A stretch of DNA of 12,934 nucleotides. It comes from Eubacteriales bacterium (lineage in GTDB: Bacteria; Bacillota; Clostridia; Oscillospirales; Acutalibacteraceae). How positions within the stretch are numbered: the stretch's first letter is position 1; each line of letters opens with the position of its first letter. The stretch spans positions 1 to 12,934 of the forward strand of contig JAUMXP010000031.1 in assembly GCA_030529125.1 (NCBI GenBank), given 5' to 3'. Of the stretch, positions 1 through 7,371 are shown piece by piece. A program made the position numbers and the translations under genes. Under the pieces are notes generated by a model, which did no database searches, was not told where the DNA came from, and saw only the letters and a program-made list of their open reading frames with translations.

Positions 1-687
1 GTAGTGTTCGCTATGCATTTTATGTTCTGTTATTTCATCTACTTTAACAGGACGGAATGTTCCTAAACCAACATGCAAAGTAACAAAGCCGATATTTACG
101 CCTTTATCTTTGATTTTTTGTAAAAGCTCTTTTGTAAAATGTAAACCTGCAGTAGGCGCAGCAGCAGAACCGAGTTCGTTGCTGTATACAGTCTGATAGC
201 GTTCCTTATCCTGAAGTTTTTCAGTGATATAAGGGGGAAGAGGCATCTGACCGATTTTATCAAGAGCAGAATATATGTTTTCATCACATTCAAAATCAAC
301 GATACGGTTACCCTCTTCTGTAATATCTCTTACAGTAGCGGTCATAATACCATCGCCAAAAGTGAATTTTGAACCTATTTTAGCTTTTTTGCCAGGCTTA
401 GCTAGTGTTTCCCATGTGTTGTTTTCAATCTGTCTGAGCATAAGAAATTCAACACAAGCGCCTGTGTCTTCTTTGATACCGAAGATTCTTGCTGGGAGAA
501 CTCTTGAGTCATTGAGAATCAGACAATCTCCTTCGTTTAGATAGTCTAAAATATCATAAAAATGCTTATGGTCTATGTTGCCGTCTGCTTTTGATAGTAC
601 CATCATTTTAGAGCTGTCTCTAGGCTCCAATGGTGTCTGAGCAATCAGATTTTCAGGCAGGTCATAATAAAAATCAACAGTTTTCAT
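1..687 (-). CDS. queA: S-adenosylmethionine:tRNA ribosyltransferase-isomerase QueA (3' end outside window)
   Basis: The reverse strand reads in frame from an ATG at 685-687 to the window edge, giving the first 229 residues of QueA, which transfers and isomerises the ribosyl group of SAM onto 7-aminomethyl-7-deazaguanine in tRNA to form epoxyqueuosine. Visible family landmarks are the start MKTVDFYYDLPENLIAQ, then LNDSRVLPAR, the central ELGSAAAPTAGLHFT, and HVGLGTFRPV followed by HKMHSEHY at the cut end. QueA proteins are usually about 340 residues, so roughly the last 110 residues lie to the left. A GAAGG ribosome binding site sits just upstream of the start. The gene is divergent from asd. 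A possible minus-strand promoter is TTGATT (731-736) with TATATA (709-714), spacer 16, but this region is so AT-rich that I give it low weight. Confidence 0.95.
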   Translation of the reverse strand, partial: MKTVDFYYDLPENLIAQTPLEPRDSSKMMVLSKADGNIDHKHFYDILDYLNEGDCLILNDSRVLPARIFGIKEDTGACVEFLMLRQIENNTWETLAKPGKKAKIGSKFTFGDGIMTATVRDITEEGNRIVDFECDENIYSALDKIGQMPLPPYITEKLQDKERYQTVYSNELGSAAAPTAGLHFTKELLQKIKDKGVNIGFVTLHVGLGTFRPVKVDEITEHKMHSEHY

Positions 688-737
688 TTTGTTTACCTTC
701 TAAAATTATATATAATGGATATTATTCATAAATCAAA

Positions 738-767
738 TTGACAAAAGGTGTGTCTTAATGATATATT
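738..767 (+). promoter_or_regulatory. Sigma-A-type promoter for asd-dapA-dapB
   Basis: A perfect -35 TTGACA lies at 738-743 and a -10-like TATATT at 762-767, spacer 18. This predicts a start near 774 and a leader of about 100 nt before the asd ATG. A second TATAAT at 815-820 has no good -35. I see no lysine riboswitch fold; the leader is too short for one and is AT-rich without clear stems. Confidence 0.6.
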
Positions 768-872
768 ATAAGCTAAGGAAAAATGCAAATTTCTATGTAT
801 CTGAACATAAGATATATAATATATTATTATTAAGAAAAACTCAACTGTTTTTTGCAAAACGGAGGAATATTT

Positions 873-1958
873 ATGAAACAGTACAAAGTAGGTATTATTG
901 GTGCAACAGGTATGGTAGGTCAGAGATTTGCTCTCTTACTTGAAAACCACCCATGGTTTAAGGTTACTGCTCTCGCAGCAAGCCCACGTAGTGCAGGTAA
1001 AACATACAAAGAGTGTGTGAAAGACAGATGGGCTATGACATCACCTATCCCTGCAGCTATGGAAGATATGATCGTGATGGATGCTAGCAAAGTTGAAGAA
1101 GTTGCTAAACTTGTTGATTTTGTTTTCTGTGCTGTTGATATGAAGAAAGACGAAATCAGAGCATTAGAAGAAGCATACGCTAAGGCTGAGTGCCCTGTAA
1201 TGTCTAACAACTCTGCTCATCGTATGACTGATGATGTACCTATGATCATTCCTGAGATTAACGCTGATCACGCTAAGATTATCGAAGCTCAGCGCAAACG
1301 CTTAGGTACAAAGCGTGGTTTCATTTCTGTTAAATCTAACTGCTCACTTCAGAGCTATGTTCCTGCGATTCACCCATTAAAGGAAAAATATAATGTAACA
1401 AAAGTTCTTGCTTGCACATATCAGGCTATTTCAGGTGCTGGTAAAACTTTTGAGCGATGGCCAGAAATGGTAGATAACGTAATCCCATATATCGGTGGCG
1501 AAGAAGAGAAGTCTGAGCAGGAGCCACTCAAGATCTGGGGTAGCATCGTTGATGGAAAAATCGTTCCTACAACTGATATTTCAATTACTTCACAGTGTAT
1601 CCGTGTACCTGTATCAGATGGTCACTCAGCTGCTGTGTTTATGTCTTTTGACTGTGAGAACAAACCAAGCGTTGATGAGGTTATCGCTGAGTGGACTAAC
1701 TACGTAGGTAGAGCTCAGGAACTCGAGCTTCCATCAGCACCAAAGCACTTCTTACACTATTTCACAGAGCCTGATCGTCCACAGATTAAGTCAGAGCGTA
1801 ATTTAGAGAACGGTATGGCTGTTTCTATCGGTAGACTCAGAGAAGATACTCAATATGATATGAAATTTGTATGTATGTCACATAACACACTCAGAGGTGC
1901 TGCCGGTGGTGCTGTTCTTATGGCAGAACTCTTATGTGCAGAAGGTTATTTAGATTAA
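873..1958 (+). CDS. asd: Aspartate-semialdehyde dehydrogenase, archaeal/fungal-type branch
   Basis: Reduces beta-aspartyl phosphate to aspartate semialdehyde with NADPH, the branch-point step toward lysine/diaminopimelate and threonine/methionine. The 361-residue product shows the N-terminal dinucleotide motif GATGMVGQ (residues 10-17), the catalytic cysteine in SNCSLQ (Cys157), and RVPVSDGH with the acid/base His251. The DRWAM segment near residue 51, the SNNSAHRM segment near 111 and the overall pattern resemble the archaeal/fungal-type family rather than the usual bacterial form; this is from memory of the families, not an alignment. I chose the ATG at 873 because GGAGG at 861-865 is 7 nt upstream; an in-frame TTG at 852 has no ribosome binding site. 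It is followed after 12 nt by dapA, with which it is surely cotranscribed. Confidence 0.95.
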   Translation: MKQYKVGIIGATGMVGQRFALLLENHPWFKVTALAASPRSAGKTYKECVKDRWAMTSPIPAAMEDMIVMDASKVEEVAKLVDFVFCAVDMKKDEIRALEEAYAKAECPVMSNNSAHRMTDDVPMIIPEINADHAKIIEAQRKRLGTKRGFISVKSNCSLQSYVPAIHPLKEKYNVTKVLACTYQAISGAGKTFERWPEMVDNVIPYIGGEEEKSEQEPLKIWGSIVDGKIVPTTDISITSQCIRVPVSDGHSAAVFMSFDCENKPSVDEVIAEWTNYVGRAQELELPSAPKHFLHYFTEPDRPQIKSERNLENGMAVSIGRLREDTQYDMKFVCMSHNTLRGAAGGAVLMAELLCAEGYLD

Positions 1959-1970
1959 TCGGAGGATAAT

Positions 1971-2873
1971 ATGAATAAGCCTATTTTTACTGGTTCAGGT
2001 GTTGCTCTTATAACACCTATGAAAGCTGACGGCTCAGTTAACTACGATGTTTTAGGTCAGCTTATAGAATTTCAGATTAATAATGGTACTGATGCAATTA
2101 TCGCTTGTGGTACTACCGGTGAAGCTGCTACTTTAACTGTTAAGGAGCATTGCGAAGTTCTTTCTTTCGTTTCTGAGAAAGTAAACGGTAGAATCCCTGT
2201 TATTGCAGGTACAGGTAGTAACGATACAAGCACAGCTATCGAGCTTTCTAAGTCTGCTCAGAGCACTGGTGCTGACGCACTTTTGTGTGTTACTCCTTAT
2301 TATAATAAAACATCACAGACAGGTCTTATCAGACATTTTGAGACTATTGCTGATAATATAGACCTTCCTATGATCTTATATAATGTACCATCGCGTACAG
2401 GTTGTAACATTGCTCCAAAGACTTACGCTGAGCTGTGTAAGCACGAGAACATTGTTGCTACTAAAGAAGCTAACGGCGACGTTTCTTCTGTATCTCAGAC
2501 ACGTTCACTTTGTGGCGATAAGCTCGATATTTATTCGGGTAACGATGACCAGACTGTTCCATTTATGTCACTTGGCGCATTAGGTGTAATTTCTGTGTTT
2601 GCAAATTTCTGCCCACAGGAGATGCATCAGATTTGTCAGCTTTGTCTTGATAATAACTTCGTTGAAGCTGCTAAGATGAACTTCCACTATGTAGAACTTA
2701 TGGATATTATGTTCTCTGATGTTAACCCAATTCCGGTTAAGACAGCTATGAACCTTGTTGGTTTTGATGCTGGTGAGTGCAGACTTCCACTTGTTCCTAT
2801 GAGCTACAGAGGCTATCACGATCTTAAGGATTGTCTTGCTAAATATAACCTTATTGGTAAATATTCTAAATGA
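1971..2873 (+). CDS. dapA: 4-hydroxy-tetrahydrodipicolinate synthase
   Basis: Condenses pyruvate with aspartate semialdehyde, the first committed step to diaminopimelate and lysine. The 300-residue length is typical. Motifs of the family are clear: GTTGE (47-51), the YYNKTSQTG segment with Tyr111, YNVPSRTG (137-144) with Tyr137 and Arg142, and the Schiff-base lysine Lys165 in KEANGD. By offset from the E. coli enzyme, Thr48, Thr49, Tyr111 and Tyr137 fit the proton-relay positions. The start is supported by GGAGG at 1961-1965, 5 nt from the ATG. It uses the product of the upstream asd and feeds dapB, 53 nt downstream, so the three genes are in pathway order. Confidence 0.97.
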   Translation: MNKPIFTGSGVALITPMKADGSVNYDVLGQLIEFQINNGTDAIIACGTTGEAATLTVKEHCEVLSFVSEKVNGRIPVIAGTGSNDTSTAIELSKSAQSTGADALLCVTPYYNKTSQTGLIRHFETIADNIDLPMILYNVPSRTGCNIAPKTYAELCKHENIVATKEANGDVSSVSQTRSLCGDKLDIYSGNDDQTVPFMSLGALGVISVFANFCPQEMHQICQLCLDNNFVEAAKMNFHYVELMDIMFSDVNPIPVKTAMNLVGFDAGECRLPLVPMSYRGYHDLKDCLAKYNLIGKYSK

Positions 2874-2877
2874 TTCT

Positions 2878-2903
2878 ACAGGGCGTTTGATACGCCCTGT
2901 TTT
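2878..2903 (+). terminator. Hairpin between dapA and dapB (attenuator-like)
   Basis: A perfect 9-bp stem (ACAGGGCGT at 2878-2886 with ACGCCCTGT at 2892-2900) closes a 5-nt loop TTGAT, five nt after the dapA stop. The T-run after it is short (four T, then GC), so it is a weak or partial intrinsic terminator, or an mRNA processing/stability element that sets dapB expression below asd and dapA. No promoter is evident between it and dapB. Confidence 0.6.
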
Positions 2904-2926
2904 GCTAAAAGAGAGGGGAAGTATAA

Positions 2927-3679
2927 ATGACTGATATTATTCTCAACGGCTGTAATGGTAAGATGGGTACCTTTGTTACTAATGCTGTTTTAGACCGCGA
3001 TGATTGTCGTATTGTTGCCGGTGTTGACTTGTACGGAGATAATATTAACTATAAAGTATACCGTAGTTTCGATGATGTAGATGTAAAAGCTGATGTTATA
3101 ATCGACTTTTCTAATCCATCTGTTCTTGATTCTATGCTTGCTTATGCTAAGAAAAATAACACTCCTGCTGTTATCTGTACCACAGGCTTTAGCGAAGCTC
3201 AGGTTGAGCAGATCAAAGCTGCATCAGCTGATGTTGCTCTTTTTTACTCAGGTAATATGTCACTTGGTATTAACCTGATTATTGAGCTTTCTAAGAAAGC
3301 AGCAGCTGTTTTATCTAATAATTTTGATGTCGAGATTATCGAAAAGCACCACAATCAGAAAATCGATGCACCATCAGGTACCGCACTTATGATTGCCGAT
3401 GGTATCTCAGAAGTGAAAACTGATTCGCAGTATGTCTACGATAGACATAGTTACAGAAAGAAACGTGAAGCAAACGAGATCGGTATCCACGCTATTCGTG
3501 GTGGTACTATCGTTGGAGAGCACGAGGTTATTTTTGCAGGCCACGATGAGATTTTTTCTTTGAAACATCAGGCACTTTCAAAAGAAGTTTTTGCTGTCGG
3601 TGCAGTCAACGCTGCTGTTTATCTTAAAAGTAAACAAAGCGGTATGTACGATATGGGTGACCTTTTATCTGAAACTTAA
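2927..3679 (+). CDS. dapB: 4-hydroxy-tetrahydrodipicolinate reductase
   Basis: Reduces the DapA product to tetrahydrodipicolinate using NAD(P)H. The 250-residue protein has the N-terminal nucleotide-binding GCNGKMG (8-14), CTTGF (84-88), SGNMSLGINL (108-117) and the signature EKHHNQKIDAPSGTA (139-153) carrying the catalytic His141/His142 pair and Lys145. Length is a little short of the E. coli enzyme but usual for clostridial ones. The ATG at 2927 has GAGGGG at 2913-2918, 8 nt upstream. It is the last gene of the asd-dapA-dapB unit; a strong hairpin begins 12 nt after its stop. Later pathway genes are not in this window. Confidence 0.97.
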   Translation: MTDIILNGCNGKMGTFVTNAVLDRDDCRIVAGVDLYGDNINYKVYRSFDDVDVKADVIIDFSNPSVLDSMLAYAKKNNTPAVICTTGFSEAQVEQIKAASADVALFYSGNMSLGINLIIELSKKAAAVLSNNFDVEIIEKHHNQKIDAPSGTALMIADGISEVKTDSQYVYDRHSYRKKREANEIGIHAIRGGTIVGEHEVIFAGHDEIFSLKHQALSKEVFAVGAVNAAVYLKSKQSGMYDMGDLLSET

Positions 3680-3691
3680 TACTTAACAATA

Positions 3692-3748
3692 ACACCTCTA
3701 TATTTTGCCACATATTATGGTAATAAAAATATAGAGGTGTAAATTTTT
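3692..3748 (+). terminator. 15-bp hairpin after dapB that embeds the next gene's ribosome binding site
   Basis: ACACCTCTATATTTT at 3692-3706 pairs perfectly with 3726-3740, loop 19 nt. Three A residues and then TTTTT (3744-3748) follow. It can act as the dapB terminator, although the T-run is displaced 3 nt from the stem. The right arm contains GAGGTG (3734-3739), the only plausible Shine-Dalgarno for the ATG at 3749 with 9-nt spacing, so the folded RNA would hide that site. Confidence 0.75.
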
Positions 3749-3976
3749 ATGGAAAAACAATTAATTCTTGTTCCGTCAGTTACTTACGCGATGCGAGGCA
3801 AAAATATACTCGATCGGTTTAAAATAAGATCCTATATAGAACGAACGCCAAAAACACATCAGGTATATTCATGCGGTTATTGCTTATTTGTACCAGAAAA
3901 TGCGCAGACCGCACATGAAATCTTACTAAGCAAGGGTATAAAAGTTATAGGACGAGTTGCGCGTGATAATATATGA
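3749..3976 (+). CDS. Small CxxC protein, DUF3343-like (putative sulfur/selenium carrier)
   Basis: A 75-residue protein without signal peptide or membrane segment. It begins with a strand-like QLILVPSVTYAMRGKNIL, followed by a basic helix and a CGYC motif (Cys42, Cys45), then a segment like a second alpha/beta half ending in KGIKVIGRVARD. Size, order and the central CxxC resemble the DUF3343 family, often described as putative Se/S carrier-like. The stop overlaps the next start (ATGA, 3973-3976), so translation is coupled to the cysteine desulfurase-family gene, which supports a role as acceptor or partner of its persulfide. Its ribosome binding site GAGGTG lies in the 3' arm of the preceding hairpin. 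Family assignment is from recalled pattern; the function is inference. Confidence 0.8.
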   Translation: MEKQLILVPSVTYAMRGKNILDRFKIRSYIERTPKTHQVYSCGYCLFVPENAQTAHEILLSKGIKVIGRVARDNI

Positions 3977-5109
3977 TTTATCTTGATAACAGTGCAACAA
4001 CCTTTCCGAAACCTGAATCTGTAATCAATTCTGTTAATCTCGCGATGCGTTACTACTCTGCAAATCCTGGCAGAAGTGGTCACGCTCTATCGTTAAAAGC
4101 GGCACAGGCTGTTTTTGATTGTAGAAAATCTATATGTTCATTGTTTAATGTTGACGATGAAAGTAAAGTTATTTTTACTCCTGGATGCACTTATTCGCTA
4201 AATACTGTTATTAAAGGTGTACTAAGTCCCGGTGACCATTGTGTTATATCTTCATTTGAACACAACTCGGTTGTAAGACCATTAGAAAAACTAAAGTCAA
4301 AGCATATATCATATTCTGTTGCAAAGGTTTATCCGCATGATAACGATAAAACTGTTGATAGTTTCAGAAAAAGTATTAAAGAAAATACTAAGCTTGTTGT
4401 CTGCACTCATGCTTCAAATGTTTTTGGTTTCAGACTTCCAGTAGAGAGGATATGTGCGCTTTGTCATAACTACGGGATTCTGTTTTGTCTTGATGCCGCG
4501 CAAAGTGGTGGTGTGTTACCTATAGATATAGAAAAGTATAATTATGATTATGTTTGTTGTGCAGGGCATAAAGGTCTATATGGTCCAATGGGAGTTGGAG
4601 TGCTTGTTGTTAATTCCGATGTTATTCCTGACAGCTTATTGGAAGGCGGTACAGGCAGTGAGTCACAAAATTTAGAGCAACCCGAATTCACTCCCGACAG
4701 ATTCGAAAGCGGTACACTCAACGTACCTGGTATTTGCGGATTAAAAAAGGGAATAGAAGTTGTGCAGAATAAAACAACCTTAGCTATTGCCAATCAGGAA
4801 ATGTCATATATCAGGTATCTTTACAAAGAACTAAGTAAGAATGAGAAAATCAGATTATATACTGAGATACCAACACTTGATCATTTTGCTCCTGTACTGT
4901 CTTTTTCAGTTAAGGATAAAAACAGCGAAGACGTAGCTTCAATACTAAATAATAAGTTTCAGATTGCAGTGAGAGCAGGACTGCACTGCTCACCGCTTGC
5001 TCATCAAACGATGTCTACAATAGACGAGGGTACAGTAAGAGTATCACCGTCAATATTTACTACACGAAAAGAAATCGAAAAACTCATTTTTGCACTCAAA
5101 AAAATATAA
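3973..5109 (+). CDS. Cysteine desulfurase/selenocysteine lyase family protein (class V aminotransferase fold)
   Basis: A 378-residue PLP enzyme of the NifS/SufS/CsdB superfamily, expected to take sulfur from cysteine (or selenium from selenocysteine) as an enzyme-bound persulfide. Landmarks: start IYLDNSATTFPKP, EHNS with His97 stacking on the cofactor, THASNVFG (145-152), DAAQSGG with Asp174, the PLP lysine Lys200 in AGHKGLYGP, and RAGLHCSPLAH (334-344) with the persulfide cysteine Cys339. The last motif resembles the SufS/CsdB-like branch more than IscS. There is no iscU, sufU or tRNA thiolation gene nearby; its only partner is the overlapping CxxC protein. The ribosome binding site is poor (AGGACGAG, 3949-3956), consistent with coupling. 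ATA codons and A-rich codons are noticeably commoner than in the dap genes. Confidence 0.9.
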   Translation: MIYLDNSATTFPKPESVINSVNLAMRYYSANPGRSGHALSLKAAQAVFDCRKSICSLFNVDDESKVIFTPGCTYSLNTVIKGVLSPGDHCVISSFEHNSVVRPLEKLKSKHISYSVAKVYPHDNDKTVDSFRKSIKENTKLVVCTHASNVFGFRLPVERICALCHNYGILFCLDAAQSGGVLPIDIEKYNYDYVCCAGHKGLYGPMGVGVLVVNSDVIPDSLLEGGTGSESQNLEQPEFTPDRFESGTLNVPGICGLKKGIEVVQNKTTLAIANQEMSYIRYLYKELSKNEKIRLYTEIPTLDHFAPVLSFSVKDKNSEDVASILNNKFQIAVRAGLHCSPLAHQTMSTIDEGTVRVSPSIFTTRKEIEKLIFALKKI

Positions 5110-5127
5110 TTTTTTTAAAGAATTAAG

Positions 5128-5156
5128 TTGAAATGCAAAATAATGTATGTTAAAAT
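5128..5156 (+). promoter_or_regulatory. Sigma-A-type promoter for cdaA-cdaR
   Basis: TTGAAA at 5128-5133 and TAAAAT at 5151-5156 are separated by exactly 17 nt. The predicted start near 5163 leaves a leader of about 20 nt that contains only the AGGAGG ribosome binding site (5173-5178). No riboswitch or hairpin is possible in so short a leader. Confidence 0.7.
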
Positions 5157-5184
5157 AAAATAAAGTATGTGTAGGAGGATGTAT

Positions 5185-6069
5185 ATGGGCTTTCTAGAGA
5201 GTTGGTTTGAAACTATTGGCGACATTTTTATTACCTTTCGTTTCAGCGATGCTGTCGATATTATATTGATCGCAATTATTATATATGGTCTTTTTAAATT
5301 GCTCAGGCAAACAAGAGCCGGTCAGCTTGTTAAAGGTTTGGTCATCTTAGTTATCACTTATGCTATATCAGCTATTTTTGACCTAACTATGATTAACGTT
5401 ATTTTGACCACTATCTTTGAGTTTGCTGTTATTATCTTAGTAATAGTATTTCAACCTGAACTCAGACGTGCTCTTGAACATCTTGGCCGAAAGAATATTT
5501 CTAAGCGTACCTTGTTATCACCTTTTACCAGCAAAGGTGATGATATGACTATAAAGTGGACAAAAGCAATTAACGATATTGCTGATTCCGCTGCTGTTTT
5601 CAGTTATTCAAAGACGGGTGCTCTTATCGTTATAGAGAGAGAAACTGTGTTAACGGAGATTTCTTCAACCGGTATTGAGTTGAATAGTGATACTTCTGTA
5701 GCTTTATTTGGCAACCTGTTTTTCAACAAAGCTCCTTTACACGATGGCGCATGTATCATCCGTGATGGTAAGATTCTATCTGCTGGTTGTATATTACCGC
5801 TTACTGATAATAAATTGATTAACGCCTCATTAGGTACACGTCACAGAGCTGCTATCGGTATGAGTGAAGAATCTGATGCAGTTATAGTAGTTGTTTCTGA
5901 AGAAACTGGTATTGTATCTATTGCTGTAGGCGGTAAGCTGATTCGTGAGCTCGACAGAAAAGAGCTTTTCAATAAGCTTATAGAGCTTATTATTCCTGAT
6001 GAGTTAGAAAAGCAGGATCTCTTTACTGCATTATTCAAGAGCAGAAAGGAGAAGAAAGATGAAAAGTGA
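5185..6069 (+). CDS. cdaA: Membrane diadenylate cyclase CdaA (c-di-AMP synthase)
   Basis: Joins two ATP into cyclic di-AMP, the second messenger that controls potassium/osmolyte uptake and wall homeostasis in Firmicutes. The 294-residue protein has three N-terminal hydrophobic segments (about 22-40, 50-67 and 70-89), then FQPELRRALEHLG and a DisA_N cyclase domain with both catalytic motifs, LHDGA (185-189) and GTRHRAA (217-223). A charged tail ends KEKKDEK. I chose the ATG at 5185 because AGGAGG is 6 nt upstream; in-frame ATGs at 5167 and 5179 precede or abut that site. The stop overlaps the start of cdaR by 11 nt. The pair is the standard Firmicute arrangement, but glmM, its usual third member, is not next. 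Confidence 0.95.
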   Translation: MGFLESWFETIGDIFITFRFSDAVDIILIAIIIYGLFKLLRQTRAGQLVKGLVILVITYAISAIFDLTMINVILTTIFEFAVIILVIVFQPELRRALEHLGRKNISKRTLLSPFTSKGDDMTIKWTKAINDIADSAAVFSYSKTGALIVIERETVLTEISSTGIELNSDTSVALFGNLFFNKAPLHDGACIIRDGKILSAGCILPLTDNKLINASLGTRHRAAIGMSEESDAVIVVVSEETGIVSIAVGGKLIRELDRKELFNKLIELIIPDELEKQDLFTALFKSRKEKKDEK

Positions 6070-7333
6070 TTCTAAAATCAAACGTTTCCTTTCTAAGGAT
6101 ATAACTTTATTTGTAATTTCTCTTATTCTTGCTTTTGCTATCTGGTTTGTTATCAACGCTAATGCAGAAACAGAGAGAAACACAACTATCTCCAATATTC
6201 CTATCACTATTGAATTACCTGAAGAACTTGTGGAAGACGGGTATGAAGTGTTTACTACTACCGAACTTACTGCATCTGTAGAGGTTTCAGGTAATAGACT
6301 AACTGTTGGTTCTTTAAATGTAAATGATATCAAGATTGAAGCATTACAGAGAAATCCGATTATCGCTCCTGGTCCATATACACTTGACTTGTCTGCTTCT
6401 AAGCAGGGTGTTAAGTCTAACTACAACTTCGTGTCTGGTGTTACACCATCACAGATACAGGTTTTTGTTGATAAACGTAAAGAAGTTGAGCTTAACATCA
6501 CTAACAGTGTTGTATGTAACGTTGAAAAAGAAGGATACTACAAAAACTCATGGTTATCATCAAACACTGTTACTATCTCAGGCCCTGAAGCTGAGGTTTC
6601 AGCTGTTGATAAAGTTACTGTACAGGGCACACTTGAGGGTGTCGTAGGCGAAACAGTTAACGATAAATTTGATCTTGTCTTTTTAGATAAAGATGGCAAG
6701 GAGCTTAACTTAACCTACACAAAAACATCACTGAATGAGGTAGAGGTTTATCTCAAGCCACTACCTACATTAGAAGTTAAGCTTGAAATTGACACTAAAA
6801 ACGCACCTGCATCTCATCCAAAAATCAAGATTACTCCTAGCAAGGTCAAAATAGCTGCTGAACAGGAAGTACTTGACAGATACTATAAAGATAAGAAAGT
6901 CGTTTTAGATACTCTGGATTTTTCAACACTCACAAATAAAAAGACTGTTGTTGAACGTGACATCAGACTTGAAAACGGATGTAAACTCTTATCTGATAGC
7001 TCCACAGCTAAAGTTTCAATAAATCTTTCTGGTTATGATGAAAAGAAGCTAGTAATCAATAGCTTTGCAAGTGAGAATATTGATCTTAAAACATATTCTG
7101 TTGAGTTCCATAATACAAGCTTAGAGATAACTGTATTTGGACCATCTGATGTTGTTGATGATATAACTTCGGCTGACGTTATCTGTAAAGTGGATTTTGA
7201 CGGGGTGTCGGGCGATTACTATAACAGCAACGATTCTTTTGATTTGCCGTTTACATTCAAGCTTACTAACAAATACAAAGATTGTTGGGTTTATGGTGAA
7301 TATATAGCAGACGTTATCGTGACGAAAAAGTAG
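6059..7333 (+). CDS. cdaR: YbbR-domain protein CdaR, regulator of CdaA
   Basis: A 424-residue protein with a short basic cytoplasmic start, one membrane anchor (about residues 14-33) and a long extracellular part of YbbR-like beta repeats. Repeat hallmarks are visible as STNTVTISGP-like segments: VEVSGN near 74, VTISGPEAEVSAVDKVTVQG at 171-190, and ITVFGPSDVVDDI near 357. CdaR proteins bind CdaA in the membrane and modulate c-di-AMP synthesis. The ribosome binding site AAAGGAG (6045-6051) lies in the end of cdaA and the reading frames overlap by 11 nt, so the two are coupled. A strong hairpin starts 8 nt after the stop and ends the unit. Exact repeat boundaries are my estimate. Confidence 0.92.
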   Translation: MKSDSKIKRFLSKDITLFVISLILAFAIWFVINANAETERNTTISNIPITIELPEELVEDGYEVFTTTELTASVEVSGNRLTVGSLNVNDIKIEALQRNPIIAPGPYTLDLSASKQGVKSNYNFVSGVTPSQIQVFVDKRKEVELNITNSVVCNVEKEGYYKNSWLSSNTVTISGPEAEVSAVDKVTVQGTLEGVVGETVNDKFDLVFLDKDGKELNLTYTKTSLNEVEVYLKPLPTLEVKLEIDTKNAPASHPKIKITPSKVKIAAEQEVLDRYYKDKKVVLDTLDFSTLTNKKTVVERDIRLENGCKLLSDSSTAKVSINLSGYDEKKLVINSFASENIDLKTYSVEFHNTSLEITVFGPSDVVDDITSADVICKVDFDGVSGDYYNSNDSFDLPFTFKLTNKYKDCWVYGEYIADVIVTKK

Positions 7334-7340
7334 ATATATA

Positions 7341-7368
7341 AAAAAGCTCAGCTTATGCTGAGCTTTTT
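7341..7368. terminator. Bidirectional terminator between cdaR and rodA
   Basis: AAAAAGCTCAGC (7341-7352) pairs perfectly with GCTGAGCTTTTT (7357-7368) around a TTAT loop. The five flanking A and T on each side provide a U-tract for both strands, matching the convergent cdaR (plus) and rodA (minus) ends, whose stops lie 8 nt and 4 nt away. Confidence 0.93.
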
Positions 7369-7371
7369 ATT

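Noticed and set aside
96..544. Reading frames over the queA region (67 and 89 residues) on other frames
   Set aside because: The clear QueA motifs on the minus strand fill this whole interval; these are shadows.
774..872. Lysine riboswitch or T-box in the asd leader
   Set aside because: Leader of about 100 nt is too short for a lysine riboswitch, and no T-box sequence or terminator is visible.
852..872. TTG start of asd adding seven residues
   Set aside because: It precedes the GGAGG site; the ATG at 873 is ideally spaced from it.
758..943. 61-residue plus-strand reading frame between queA and asd
   Set aside because: No ribosome binding site, AT-rich composition, and it runs 70 nt into asd in another frame. 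It is leader and promoter DNA.
5167..5184. Upstream start of cdaA adding MCRRMY
   Set aside because: That start would lie before the AGGAGG site and has no ribosome binding site of its own.
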